From contig CM056742.1 in the NCBI GenBank assembly GCA_029851415.1, positions 86,294,748-86,358,747 of the forward strand: a stretch of DNA of 64,000 bases. The letters run 5' to 3'. Origin of the DNA: Eretmocerus hayati. Taxonomy: Eukaryota; Arthropoda; Insecta; Hymenoptera; Aphelinidae. Made by a program: the position numbers and the translations under genes. Every line of letters starts with the position of its first letter. Positions within the stretch are counted from its first letter, which is position 1. Positions 12,431 to 23,640 of this stretch are shown in pieces. The notes beneath the pieces were generated by a model. It was given only the letters and a program-made list of their open reading frames with translations, had not been told where the DNA came from and did not search any database.

Positions 12431-13079
12431 GTCTTGTCAATTTCCCTCTGCAGCCTTCTAGAAATGATCTCGTTCTCATCATCATTATTTTCCGTCTCAT
12501 TATTCAATTATTACAACATTTAAAGTGAGCTTGGGTTACGAAGAAGATGTATATTTCTTCCAAAAAAATGTGAATTAGAAAAATTTTACAGTATATCCGA
12601 GAATCAAAAATCAATAACCAAAATCTTTGTGTGACGGAACACTCTTCCACAACATGAACTTCATCCTCCAGAATCGAGTTCTCAATTTCCATCTTTTCAC
12701 CACCTAACAATTTCAATTCATCTACAGCCTCCACTGTCACATGTACGTTGAACCTGTAAAGACCACTCAATGAAATCAATTTCGAAACGATTCTTTCCAC
12801 TCTTATCTGATTGATCAGAAAATTAACTCTTCTCTTGTAAGTCACCGCAAACTTCTAACTCCACTCCACGATCGTACGATTCAATTTGACCGTTTCCAGC
12901 TTTCACAACAATGACATCAAGTTTGTGACGTATATTTGTGTACACCCAGAATTCCACTTTTATTCTTTTCATTCCTTTGAACGCATTGATCTTTCAGATA
13001 AACCTCTATCTCTGGAGAATCGACAAGATTTGTGTGAAAATCGTGTCATATAGTCGAAACATCACCAATTCAACTCACT
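12431..13079. other. No recognised gene
   Basis: A minus-strand frame at 12504-12845 (113 codons) lies below the Helitron helicase debris and might be a further decayed Helitron segment. It shows no motif I can name. Confidence 0.3.
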
Positions 13080-13260
13080 TATTGTTCCTTTTTTCGAAGG
13101 TATATCTTTAAATTTCATTTTGTTGTATATTCCAACGTCATATTCGCGATTCTCTTGTTCAATTCGATGATATTCTCGTTATGAGATGACATAACAACTC
13201 TATTCGTAGAAATATCTCCAGTCATGTCTTTGAATATGGTTCTCCATACATCATCACTTA
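13080..13260 (-). pseudogene. Second copy of a Helitron Pif1-helicase segment
   Basis: Translating the minus strand gives VVMSSHNENIIELNKRIAN, which parallels VVLSSHEENIIKLNKKILE encoded at about 14400-14470. Surrounding residues (FKDMTGDIST against SKDINEDIAT) match too. This is the helicase region between the ATPase core and the C-terminal motifs. The segment is therefore present twice, about 1.3 kb apart, in an already decayed element. Confidence 0.6.
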
Positions 13261-13913
13261 TACACGTATACTCAATTTGATATGATGATTAATTTGCTAA
13301 TACTATTCTCAATTTCGTTCAAAGTTAACCATTCTGTACGTACCTCACTAATTCACTCCCATCGCCCTTTTTCTGGAACTCAGATTCGCGAAATACTTTG
13401 TCAACATACGCAACTATAGTTCTGTAATATCAATGTCATTAACATCTCTAATCATAGATATACATATCAATTAACTGAATTACTCACGTTGTTTTATCTC
13501 CAATTTGGACTCTATTCTTCGAATAATTGAGTCCAGGAATTTTTCACATTCGCTGTGAATTCTCAAAATGAATATTCTCTGTTTCATGCAATGCTATTAT
13601 TTCATCCAAACACTCAATTCCTGTAGATCGATCTGATTGTTTTGAGCACTTGCCGTATTCTTCTCCAACCTTTTCTCTCGAACTGTTCGTTCAAACACCA
13701 CAAGATTACCTGCTCCCTCAGTTCATATACTTGTATCGTTTTCCCCAACTCCAGATTTCACTCCATCTCAACGGAATTTGAGAACAATATACTTGAATTT
13801 CCAATCATATATGACAAAAATATCAAACATCAGATACCCCGTCCCAAACAACCTTTTCCGATCTCATCTGAACCATCGAATCTATTTTCAATAAACGAAT
13901 TCTTCTGATCTCT
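13261..13913. other. No recognised gene; space between the two helicase copies
   Basis: AT-rich sequence with one plus-strand frame at 13642-13908 that has no recognisable motif and opposes the direction of the surrounding helicase remnants. Confidence 0.3.
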
Positions 13914-15093
13914 TCACCGAGGAAGAGCAACGTAAAGCTGTCCATTGGAGAGAATTTGTCGTTTTATATAAATATCAACCTCATCTAAACTTCCACGTGG
14001 AGACTTATTAATTGTCATTGCCAATACCGAGACCACAGGGAGCTGTTCCCTGTGAACTACAAACGGCAGGAAAGACTCACCCTTGGTTAGTGTTAGCTTG
14101 GGTACGAAAACTATTGTCCCCATATTCTCCCCACTTATCACTTCCGCTCCAATATCATGCTTGTACAATGACCTAATCTTTAATCGAACCCTATTACATG
14201 AACCCTTCGCCACTCTCAGATTCCGAATCATCAGATTCCGATTCAACATCACAACAGCATTTACGTTCAAATCAAGTCCATGTGGAGTTAAACCGTCTCT
14301 AATTCTATTCAGAAACTCGGTTGAATATTTCAGATGAGTGTGCTCCTCGGTTTGATCTACACCTTTGTGAGTCGCATGATCAACGCTTAGTAAGATGAAG
14401 TCGGACCATCGAACATTTCCAAGATTTTCTTATTCAATTTTATGATATTTTCTTCATGAGATGACAGAACAACTCTATTCGTGGCAATATCTTCATTGAT
14501 GTCTTTGGATATTGGTTCTACGTACATCATTACTCTTCCGTTCAGGTCTCACTTTCACTTCATCAATTCTACCCTCACCTCTACCAGAAGGATGTTGGAA
14601 AAATCAGGTCCTTAGATCTCAAATTTTTAGTCAGCTTCATTACATTAAACAATTGCCATAAGGCTGACGATGTGATAGTTTCCTGGATTACAGAATGTCT
14701 ATTCCCATTGGTCAAAACTGGCAGGATTTGTCTGAAATCCCCGCCTGAAATCACCAATATTCGACCAAAGGGTGAGTCATTGTAAAAAGCGTCACGGAGT
14801 GTTCTATCCACCACCTCCAACGCTTCTTTGGGAATCACTGATGCTTCACCCGAGATGATAACACCTGCTTCCCTCAATTTCTTCCCATCGGCATCAGATT
14901 TCAAAAAAATACTCTCAATACTTTCTAGATCCAAGGGTATTCTGAAGTATCTATGACTTGTCATACCTTGTGGTGAAAAAAATCGACTCAATACTCGTCC
15001 ACGCCATTGGCAGAATCTTCTTCTTTTGGGATAAAAAATATCAAATGAGAGACCCTTACAAGGAAGTTTTTCCACAATCTCCAGGACTATCAA
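13914..15093 (-). pseudogene. Helitron Pif1-like helicase remnant
   Basis: This is the helicase part of a rolling-circle (Helitron) Rep/helicase. The upstream piece (14581-15093, minus) contains TSHRYFRIPLDLE, then the Walker B neighbourhood GEASVIPKEALEVVDRTLRD, then FGRILVISGGDFRQILPVL. The middle (about 14390-14520) carries LSSHEENIIKLNKK. The downstream piece (13914-14270) has VMLNRNLMIRNLRVAKGSCN and ends with the SF1 motifs AMTINKSPRGSLDEVDIYI and NGQLYVALPR. Damage is clear: the Walker B acidic residue is Gly (GEAS), the usual TINKSQGQ motif is TINKSPRG, the final SR is PR, Walker A is missing, and the frames are separate. No Rep (HUH) domain is visible. Confidence 0.8.
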
Positions 15094-15189
15094 TGAAACT
15101 GACTAGACTTTCATTACTTCTTAAGTTACTATGGATGGACTATTGATTCTCCACTCCTTCAAATCAATAATCAGGAGTAGCGGGGGTTG

Positions 15190-15230
15190 GCGAGCGGAGC
15201 GAGCAGGGGGGCTTGCCCCCCCCCCCCTAG
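15190..15230 (+). other. Candidate Helitron-type 3' terminus (hairpin plus CTAG)
   Basis: GCGAGCGGAGCGAGC is followed by GGGGGGCTTGCCCCCC, a strong hairpin, then a C run and CTAG followed by T. Canonical Helitrons end in a short hairpin followed by CTRR and insert before T. The orientation is plus, opposite to the helicase debris just below it, so it would be the end of a different or non-autonomous copy. Confidence 0.35.
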
Positions 15231-15378
15231 TGTATATGTATCGCTGTCTTTCCCGCTCAAGGCGACGGGAAAAATTCCAAAGCGCGCGATTTCCGCCGAC
15301 GACGACGATGATATTGCTGGGCACTAGATTATGAACACTCGCGAACGCGCAATTTTTTATCCATTGGGTGGATTATTC

Positions 15379-15390
15379 CGTTGGGCGCCA
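15379..15390 (-). promoter_or_regulatory. tRNA-Lys-type primer binding site (second LTR junction)
   Basis: The minus strand reads TGGCGCCCAACG, two bases after CCGTCACA. TGGCGCCCAACG is complementary to the 3' end of tRNA-Lys with its CCA, a common retroelement primer. Confidence 0.6.
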
Positions 15391-15392
15391 TT

Positions 15393-15979
15393 TGTGACGG
15401 CCCTCTTAGGGGAAAGAATAACATACTCATCTGGGTACATTTATATGTGATGCGGCTCATATTTGCACGGCAACTATGGCATTCTCGTTCGCAACGAGCT
15501 CGCCGAGCCGATGTCAATGATTTCAGATGTGAATAATATAACCAGCGAGCGCGCACCAGAGAATTTTAAAATCTCATGGGTATACATGAAAAGATACGAT
15601 TTGAACATCTGCTCGCATGTCAAAATACTGTATATATACACTTGAGCATGGAACGATCAGCCAATACTCAGCTGTACGAGCGCGAAAGAGACTCGCAACG
15701 ACGATCTCTGTTGCGAGCACGATGTAAAGAAAACCATCGGCTCTCGCGTTGATCTCAAACGTATGAGTATAAGAAAACCGAAATATTATTCACGCAACGA
15801 GCAGCTCGCAATTCCATAGTCGCACTTACACACGCATCTCATGTGTGTGTGCCTCGTTGAAATTTCGAATCGGCAACTATTGCATATGATTGCAAACACA
15901 TTGGAACCATTTGCGATCGCGCATCCCGATGAAATTATCTAACACGTGAAATATTATCTAATCGTAGGGCAGATTCACA
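15393..15979 (-). repeat. Candidate 5' LTR of a second, nested retroelement
   Basis: The plus-strand start TGTGACGGCC adjoins the PBS by two bases. A plausible other end is GATTCACA at 15979. The body differs from the 16050-16963 LTR, so it is a different family or subfamily. A diverged relative may lie at 11690-12110. The far boundary is uncertain. Confidence 0.4.
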
Positions 15980-16035
15980 ATGACCCTCCGGAAAATCGAT
16001 CAAAATTTTCACCATTCCCCTGGATTTCTAATTTA

Positions 16036-16047
16036 CGTTAGGCGCCA
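16036..16047 (-). promoter_or_regulatory. tRNA-Lys-type primer binding site of the 11-kb element
   Basis: The minus strand reads TGGCGCCTAACG two bases after the LTR end CCATCACA. It differs by one base from the usual tRNA-Lys complement TGGCGCCCAACG. Confidence 0.65.
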
Positions 16048-16049
16048 TT

Positions 16050-16963
16050 TGTGATGGAATTTAGGACCGTCTGATCCGATAAATGCATTTCGGCTGAGTG
16101 CAATGTACGAGTGCAGTTCGGACGCAAGAGACTCTTATATTGGAGTGGAAATTTACGATGGAGGTAGGCATGCGTACCGCATGGCCTCTGCTACTGACTC
16201 GGCCTCCTCGTAGTCGCCACAGGATACATAGGTCGTCCTAAATGACGACGGCGGCTAACTCGACTTTGAGCGATCACGCATCCTAATATACTCATATCAA
16301 AGACGAGGAGAGGCATTCTCAAATGAAAAGGCCGACAGTTAAGTTGAAAAGTGAAAAGGGTTGAGTTTATCCAGGAAAATATTACAGGAAAAGCGCTTCC
16401 GAGCGCTCGCGCATCGGGTGTATTCGAAACGCGAGAGAGAGCTGCACACATGGTGAAAGAGAGAGATATATACTCTAGCGGGGACTTACACATCCGCACG
16501 CTCGCTACACCGGGCCGCTGCTCTGGGGATGACGCACGCCTGTAGTCGACTCCGCTACAGCTCGCTAAGCCTCGACGGGGACCTGGATGCGTGCTCGCAG
16601 TTATCGGGTGACAGGATGTCTCGTCCACTTCAGGCCCTGCGTATGTGGTCGGGAACATCCGGGCATGCGCGACGCGAGATGCTTGGACACGGACACCTGT
16701 CAACGCGCGAGGTGCGTCACGTTAGACGACCGGAACAAGTCTCCTTTCGCTCGCGAATATCGCGCGCGAGGTAATAATGGATTGGCGATATTTTGGGGGA
16801 AACCCAGTGGCGATCGCGCTATCTCTCTCTTTTCCATAACTATTGTGTGGTTGACTCTCTCTGTGCTGCTAATCGCTGCGACACCTGTAACATCTAGATC
16901 ATTGTGATACAGAATTATAATATATAGCGCCGAGGAGAGAGCGATGGGACTATTTCCGTCACA
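16050..16963 (-). repeat. 5' LTR of the 11-kb element
   Basis: The plus-strand start is TGTGATGGAATTTAGG and the end is TTTCCGTCACA. It matches 5856-6781 along its length. It has an extra 73 bp after GCATGG (around 16183-16256) and no TC expansion. Minus-strand frame 16191-16703 lies wholly within the LTR and is not a gene. Confidence 0.8.
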
Positions 16964-19763
16964 CTTCTATTTCAAATACTCCAAATAATGTGTTGAAAAA
17001 AATTTGATGCATGTCCATTAAGATCTGATGCGCACAAAAACTTTTCAAGGTTGGAAAAATATTGTGTGGGGAAGGGGGCTTTTTCCAAGATGAGCGGGTG
17101 GAGGCATTTGACGATACTAATTGTTTCCTTCTTCAAATCTTGGGTGGTTCCTCTGGTTTGCTATGATTTCTATACCGATAAGGAATCCAGAGTATAATCA
17201 TCACACGAAGGGCTCGATCCCTACTGACAAATTATTGAAATATCAGAAATTCAGCTGATGGCATCACTCAAATTCCTTCATGACAACAATATTCTAGTAA
17301 ACACAGCTTGATAATCGCTTCTGATCTTCATGAACTCATCAAGTGGTACATTCACTCCAACTCATGCTTATCCATGGCTCTGTTGATACACAAGTAGAAA
17401 CCGATCGAACTATCTTCAAAGAAGATCCTGTATTTTGTTCTGAGGTTGTAGTGCACTTTGATGTACTTCAAAACTGAAAGTCATCCTTGGCAAAATCTAT
17501 CGCATCTCGCCAAATAAGCAAAAGACCACTATTTCAATTCACAGTCATAACAAATCACACTCATAATCCCATACATGAGGATAATCAGGACCGATAGGTG
17601 CACAAGTTCATACTATCCAACTGATTGTATCGAGTTCCATGTACAATAGAAATATTACACATCCCCAATCCTAGCTTCTCCATGCATTTTTTTCATTTTT
17701 GTAGAAAACTCATTTGCATGAGTTGAATATGAAGGGAGAGTAGTCGTGGAGTGGGCAAGAGAAGATCCAGAATTGAGTTGGAATATCAAGAGAATTATCT
17801 CCTTTGACAATTTCCTGATGTGATCCATCCCCATCCATTCCTGTCATCTTTCATCTGTCAAAGTATCACTGGTCAGTAGGTCAGTTGTACAATAATCAGT
17901 TTACGACCAGAAACCCTGCATGAATCATATAGGGACCCTGAAGTAACAAGATGGCTGTCGACCGGGAATTTTGGAATTGATAGTTTGGAAGAGTAGCGAA
18001 ACAAACCTCCTTCCGATGTCAATTCGCACATCGAAAGCCACTCGATCAGGAGAAAATAATATAATAACGGCTCGGGAGCTGTTGATAACATTCCAAAATA
18101 CTTCGAGGGATATAATTTAAAAAACTTCCGAAAAATCGATTTTCCGGTCCAAAACCACCAGAGTCATACCTTAAGCCAAGGTACATGTAATTATCACGTA
18201 CCAAACTTGAGAACGAGCGATTTGATCGATGTAGTCATGATATTCATAAAACCGACGAAAATAGAGCTTAAGGTTGTACTAGCGGTCCTCGAATGACCGT
18301 ACATAAAATTACAAAATTCGGCACAGTGGTAGATTAATATCTCAAACTGCCTCAGTTGAAATTTCAAGAGCCTTCAGAGTCTGAGAGAAAAATTCAGAGC
18401 AGTTTTGTGAAAGTCGATTGAATACGGCAGCTTATGGGGAATGACGAGTAGAGTCATATCTACCGTACAGATTTTCACAAGAGTCGGTTCACAAGAGGAA
18501 GAGAGCACGAAAATCACAAAGAAACCAACGAATCAACGATCCAGAGCGTACAGAAGAATATCGAAGTCAAAGTGTCAGTCATTCCTGCGGTTTCGGGGTT
18601 AGGTTGTCGTCTGCTGCATGCATTCACTATACCTATATCGGGAGCGCGACAGAGTCAAGCGCGGGTATAATCTGCACTTGGACTTATCAGTACCGCTAGT
18701 ACTACTTTAATTTTCATAATAGGTGTTCATAGTGCATATTTGTTGCTTATATTCCTTTCATATGAGTAACGTGTGGCCATAGCATGCTCTTTTAGCATTC
18801 TTCAGCTAGAGTGCAGTTTTCCCTAAGAAAACATCCCCGACCGATCGATCAAAAGTACGAGGATTTAGATTGATCCAAGCATCGAGAAACGTGAGTATAT
18901 CCTTACACTGAGAACGGAATTCGGTAGAAAGAACTTTGGCGAGCACGGCACTATCTACTCAAGTGCTGCTCGGTAGGTCGAACCGAAACTCCGGTAGAAC
19001 CTACCAAACACCTGGCTCTAGCTACTCGAAAGACGATGAACAAATACTTGAGAGCTGCCCGTTGATATGAAATGTAGGGCAGTATATCTATATAACTTTG
19101 CGAGTCGGCGCGGCAATGATCAGCTTGGCGTTTTGCAATTAAACTATCGATATCAAATTATCGAAGCTCCCACCAACTAGCGAGAATGAGACTGGCTATT
19201 CCTACTTCAAGGAAGGTCCAATCGTGATTCCGAAATCTGTCTTGAAATATTGTAAGGGGGAGGGGGGGATTTAGTACCCGTCGGAACAAATACTATACAG
19301 ATATTCCCACAAGAACAGTGATAGCACCAACAACCTCCAGGCTACGGTAGTTTTTCGAAGAGCATTCGGGGAATCAAATAAAGTTCGTGAGAATCCGCTC
19401 AGTATCAAGTCATGTTCGAAACTCCTGGTGACGTACACTTGGCGGGAGGTGATTCCTCCTCCACAACCCAATTGCCGATTGAAAACTGACTCACCGACGT
19501 TCGCGCATGCGTAATTTTTCTGCAGACAATTTACCGGGTGGTCTGCTCGTGTTCTTATTATCGTCGATAACCGTAACTTAGTGTAGTGTCTGATCGTATG
19601 CGATGGTACGGTGACCATCTTGTTCGTTTGCTGAGCTCTGCAGTTGAGAGAAGCATGTAAACAATGGGACATGGCATGAGTTTGTCGATCTCTGCAGTCA
19701 TATAAACAATGGGACTTGGCATTATCATCTCGATTGGTCCAGTACATCAAAAATGTTGGAGAG
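16964..19763. other. No recognised gene
   Basis: No frame with a nameable motif. The minus frame 17873-18091 is unremarkable. A minus frame of 177 codons begins at 19804 and runs to 19271; it overlaps the SINE cluster, contains small internal duplications and has no recognisable family, so I do not call it. Confidence 0.35.
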
Positions 19764-19941
19764 GAATTATTTGTGCACATGATATTAATTCCGTAAATCG
19801 GCATTTGGAGGACTAATTTTCATATCTCTATTGGTGACCTCAGATTTGAGGCCATTTTCAATGAGAAATTATCGATCGGGGTTTGATCGTCATGATATTA
19901 ATCAAAGAAAAGATGCATTTGGATGACACCGTGAAATGAAT

Positions 19942-20020
19942 GCCTGGACCCAAGATAAAACTGGGGGCCTTTTTCTCACCGAGAAAGACACTCTACCAGC
20001 TGAGCTATCCGGGGCTCGGC
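19942..20020 (-). ncRNA. tRNA-like SINE head, copy 1
   Basis: The minus strand has an A-box region (ATAGCTCAGCTGGTAGAG) and a degraded B-box region (CCCCAGTTTTATCTTGG) with a tRNA-like anticodon stem between. The B box is mutated, so pol III activity is doubtful. Confidence 0.55.
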
Positions 20021-20439
20021 AGATCTCTGTCTCGATGTCACTCTTATACATTAGCGCCATTATTTCAGCCGCGGCGCGGAATTCAAATTACATTCCTCGA
20101 ACTCGAATCGTCATCTTTTATACATCAATGATATTAAATTCGTAAATCGGCACTTGGAGGACTGATTCTTATTGCTCTATTGGTGACATCGGATTTGAGG
20201 ACATTTTCAATGAGAAATTATCGATCGGGGTTTGATCGTCATGATGTTAATCAAAGAGGAAATGCATTTGAATGACATCGTGAAAAAAATGCCTCGACCC
20301 CGGATCGAACTGGGGGCCTTCTTCTCACCTGATGCATGAAAAAGGACGATTCAAGTCTGAGAAGTGTAATTGGAATTCCGCGCCGCGGTTGAAATAATGG
20401 CACTAATGTATAAGAGTGACATCGAGACAAAGATCTGCC

Positions 20440-20513
20440 GAGCCCTCGATAGCTCAGCTGGTAGAGTGTCTTTCCCGGTGAGGAGAAGGCCCCCAGTTCG
20501 ATCCTGGGTCCAC
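20440..20513 (+). ncRNA. tRNA-like SINE head, copy 2
   Basis: The A box is TAGCTCAGCTGGTAGAG and the B box is AGTTCGATCCTGG, both close to tRNA consensus, with a short stem and GGT-containing loop between. The acceptor stem does not pair well, so this is a SINE head rather than a tRNA gene. Confidence 0.6.
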
Positions 20514-20789
20514 ACATTTTTTCCACGATGTCATTAATGCATCTTTTCTTCGATCAACATCATGATGACCAAACGACGATCGATAATTTCTCATCAAAAA
20601 TGGCCTCAAATCCGAGGTCACCAATAGAGAAATGAAAATTAGTCTGGAGGACTGATGCCGGTTGACGGATCTAATATCATTGATTTATAAAAGAGGACGA
20701 TTCAAGTTCGAGAAGTGTAATTTTAATTCCGCGCCATGGATGAAATAATGGCGTTCATGTATGAGAGTGACATTGAGACAAAGATCTGA

Positions 20790-20872
20790 CGAGCTCTCGA
20801 TAGCTCAGCTGGTAGAGTATTTCTCCGGTGAGGAGGAGGCCCCCAGTTCGATCCTGGGTCCAGGCATTTTTT
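20790..20872 (+). ncRNA. tRNA-like SINE head, copy 3
   Basis: Same boxes as copy 2 (TAGCTCAGCTGGTAGAG and AGTTCGATCCTGG), with a slightly shortened middle. It is followed by the shared SINE body to about 20980. Confidence 0.6.
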
Positions 20873-20982
20873 TCACGATGTCATTCAAATGCATTTTTTC
20901 TTCGATTAACATCATGACGATCAATTCCTGATCGATAATTTCTCATTCAAAATGGCGTCGATTCCAAGGTCACCGATAGACA

Positions 20983-21121
20983 AATTATAATAATTAAGGA
21001 GCCAGGCAAAATTTGTCCGTCCACATACTGCGTATCGGATCGCCTATGCGGAAGGGGTCAACTGTGATGGGTGGGTGAGTGGGGGTTAGTGGTCAGGTGG
21101 GTGGGTTGGTGGATGGATGGA
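20983..21121. repeat. Repeat head module, copy 1
   Basis: It starts ATTATAATAATTAAGG, then GCCAGGCAAAATTTGTCCG, then GCGTATCGGATCGCCTATGC and GGAAGGGGT, then a GGTGG-rich stretch. The same block occurs at 22837 and, diverged, at 23452, each time before a different short-unit tandem array. Confidence 0.75.
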
Positions 21122-21646
21122 GTGGAAATCACTAAAGTTCAAGTGATACGTTTCACTGAATTCCAGTGGTAATTTCACGAAAAGTTCACTGAAAATTTTA
21201 CTAAAGAATCAGTGAAAATTTCACTAAAAATTTCACAAAAGATCAGTGGAAATTTCACTAAAAATTTAGTGAAAATTTCACAAAAATTTCAGTGAAAATT
21301 TCACTAAAAATTCAGTGAAAATTTCACTGAAAAATCAGTGAAGATTCCACTAGAAAATCAGTGGAAATTTCACTAAAAATTTCACTAAAAAATCAGTGAA
21401 AATTTCACTAAAATCTCAGTGAAAATTCACTGAAAAATCAGTGAAAATTTCACTAAAATTTCAGTGAAAATTCCACCATAATTTCAGTGAAAATTTCACT
21501 GAAAAATCAGTGGAAATTCCACTAAAGATTCGATGAAAATTTCACTAAAATTTCAGTGGGAATCGCTGGAGTTTCAGTGAAACTTTCACTGGAATTTCTG
21601 TGAAGATTCCTAGAGTTTCAGTGAAAGTCACTCAAGTTTCCACTGT
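21122..21646. repeat. Minisatellite of alternating AAATTTCACT and AAATTTCAGTG units
   Basis: Units of about 10-12 bp alternate CACT and CAGTG. The array is locally palindromic (TTTCACTGAAA) and could fold into many small hairpins. Confidence 0.9.
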
Positions 21647-22836
21647 CTATAAGATTTTAATGGTTGTCTGTTTGAGTAGAATTATATTTTTGGATATAAA
21701 TTACCATTTTGAAATTAGTGTATTGATTGAGTCAAACGAGATTGGTAATAAGGGTATAGATATTGTTCATTGCTGGAGAGAGAAATATCCTTAGTGATCA
21801 TTTTTCCATATCTAGATGGAGATTATAAGTGGGATAGGATTCACAAGGTAAATAATCGTAAATTTCTCAATATCCTTCCAACAAATATACATTCTTATGT
21901 AGATATCGATTGATACATTAATTCACTTTCGATCCACAAAAGATTCTACAGGTACATTTAGTACAGCATCAGTATATATATCATACGATGTCATCAATTG
22001 AACCCAAAGAGAATCCACTCGTATTTTAATGTGGATACATGAATTTCATGAAATAGAATTCTCCTATTCAGAATCATGAGTTGTTGAAAATCACTGTTTA
22101 GTGAGTTCTAATGACAAAATTTGAATGATCGTTGGACCTTCATGAATACATTCAAATACTAGTTCTATATCATTTGGAAAATGATTTAATTCCATTTGTA
22201 TGTCAATAATGAATTCGTAGTTCAACTTCAAGATTCATTCCTTCCATGATTACAGATTGAGCTCCGTCAGAATTTGAAAGGTGACAAGAAAATTACGAAT
22301 TTTTTGATTGAATTTAAAAACCAAATGTGAATATTTCTGGTAATATTTGACTTCATCATTACAGGTTGAAAAATATAGTTGATAATATGAAAGATGAAGA
22401 AACATGACTGCAATTTGATGAACTTTCACATGACAATTCATATTTTTTGAGAAATGTTTCTATTTCATCCTTAAAATCATAAAATTACTCTATCCACATG
22501 TAATTTACACTTTTTTCAGATGAATATTACTGATGGATTGTTGAGAGGTTGTTATTGAAATATCTGTACGTATGAGGTTGATTTATTTCTTGAAATTGTA
22601 AACTACTTGAAATCATCTATAATTTTAGCGTAAAATTGTCAGATGTAGCATCAGAGTAATATTTGAAGTTCTACAGTTATTGATATCCACTAAGAAGTCA
22701 CTTCTTATTTCCGTCGTGATTTAAACTCGTTGGAGTTTAAGATTTTATTATGTGATCTTGATATACAAATTTAATAAGATTCATTGTATGATATTATTTG
22801 AAATTCTCAGTTTGAGACTTTGAGTTCGAATTGATC
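21647..22836. other. No recognised gene
   Basis: AT-rich sequence between two head modules. Frames of 60-64 codons are not convincing. Confidence 0.4.
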
Positions 22837-22980
22837 ATTATAATAATTAAGCGCCCAGCCAAAATTTGTCCGTCGACATTCCGCGTATCGAGTCGCCTAT
22901 GCGGAAGGGGTGAAGTGTGATGAGTGGGTAGGTCGGTGATTGGGTGGCCGTATGGGGCATGTGTCGGTTAGTTTGTGGGA
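22837..22980. repeat. Repeat head module, copy 2
   Basis: It begins ATTATAATAATTAAGC, then GCCAAAATTTGTCCGTCGAC, GCGTATCGAGTCGCCTATGC, GGAAGGGGT and a GT/GG-rich stretch; clearly homologous to 20983-21121. Confidence 0.75.
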
Positions 22981-23358
22981 ACGAGGAAATGAGGAGGTAC
23001 AGTTGCGAGGAGTCACGCTTATGAAGCGTTACATTTACGAAGAGTTACATCCATGAGGAGTCACGTCTAAGAGGAGTTACGATTGTGAGGAGTTACGCTG
23101 TGCGGAGTTACGCTTACGAGGAGTTACGCGTATGAGGAGTTACGTATATGCGGGGTTACGACTGTGAGTAGTTACGGTTGTGAGAAGTACGCTCCCGCAT
23201 ACGGATGAACCACGTATGTCAAATGGGTTTCCTGTGGAGTTACGTAGATTCTTCCGTACCAAGGCAGTACGCTTATGGTATAATACCGTGTGAGGAGTTA
23301 CGGAAGATTGTTCGATTCAGAGTTACGTGAAAGATTGTTCGATTCATCCACTGGTTGC
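22981..23358. repeat. Minisatellite with GAGGAGTTACG core
   Basis: About two dozen degenerate direct copies of (G)AGGAGTTACG with variable spacers such as CTTAT or TATAT, ending in two copies of GATTGTTCGATTCA. Confidence 0.88.
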
Positions 23359-23451
23359 GTCGTGTGCTATATTCTGGATAGTCTGTGAGGCTTTCCAATG
23401 TAATTACATAATCGAATCTCTTAAATAATTGAGTGTCAGACTACAAACTTT

Positions 23452-23640
23452 TTAAATAATCAAGCGCCAGTCTGAAAATTGCCTGTTCTGATCCCTCGTA
23501 TAGGGTTGCCTATGTGGTAGGACTGAATTATGATGGGTGGGTAGGTGAGAGGGTAGATGGGTGGGTGGGTCCGTGATCGTGTGGCCGTATGGGTCATGGG
23601 TAGGTTGGTGGGTTGATGAGTGATGGCTTATGGATTATGG
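23452..23640. repeat. Repeat head module, copy 3 (diverged)
   Basis: AAATAATCAAGCGCCAGTC, then TCGTATAGGGTTGCCTATG, then GGTAGG and a long GGTGGGTAGGT-type stretch: same order of blocks as the other heads but more divergent. Confidence 0.6.

Larger units (their letters stand above)
5856..16963 (-). mobile_element. Old LTR retrotransposon, minus orientation, heavily interrupted
   Basis: Two related LTRs of about 0.9 kb, both bounded by TGTGACGG/CCGTCACA-type ends, lie about 10 kb apart in the same orientation. On the minus strand the upstream LTR (16963-16050) is followed two bases later by a tRNA-Lys-type primer site. The downstream LTR (6781-5856) is preceded directly by a polypurine tract. 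That is the layout of one complete element. Flanking tetramers CTCC and CTTC are a possible decayed target duplication. The 9.3-kb interior holds no recognisable gag or pol, but it contains Helitron helicase debris and a second LTR/PBS junction, so the interior has been replaced or overgrown by nested insertions. Confidence 0.65.
19764..20982. mobile_element. Cluster of tRNA-derived SINE copies, partly head-to-head
   Basis: At least three copies of one repeat are present, with a fourth partial. Each has a tRNA-like region with pol III boxes and a conserved body (CACGATGTCATT, GATCGATAATTTCTCATT, GAGGTCACCAATAGAG, ending ATTAGTCCTCCA). The first copy is minus-oriented (tRNA part 19942-20020). 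A truncated minus copy (tRNA part 20290-20329) then abuts a plus copy (20440-20513), and another plus copy follows (20790-20872). The junction near 20330 creates an inverted repeat of several hundred bases. Another partial copy lies at 25477-25560. Confidence 0.7.

Noticed and set aside
12022..12500. Collagen-like Gly/Pro/Gln frames
   Set aside because: They are translations of the GAGGGCCCCT minisatellite.
16191..16703. 170-codon minus-strand frame
   Set aside because: It lies wholly within an LTR and is broken in the sister LTR.
19271..19804. 177-codon minus-strand frame as a gene
   Set aside because: It overlaps the SINE cluster, contains small duplications of CAATGGGAC(A/T)TGGCAT, and shows no family motif.
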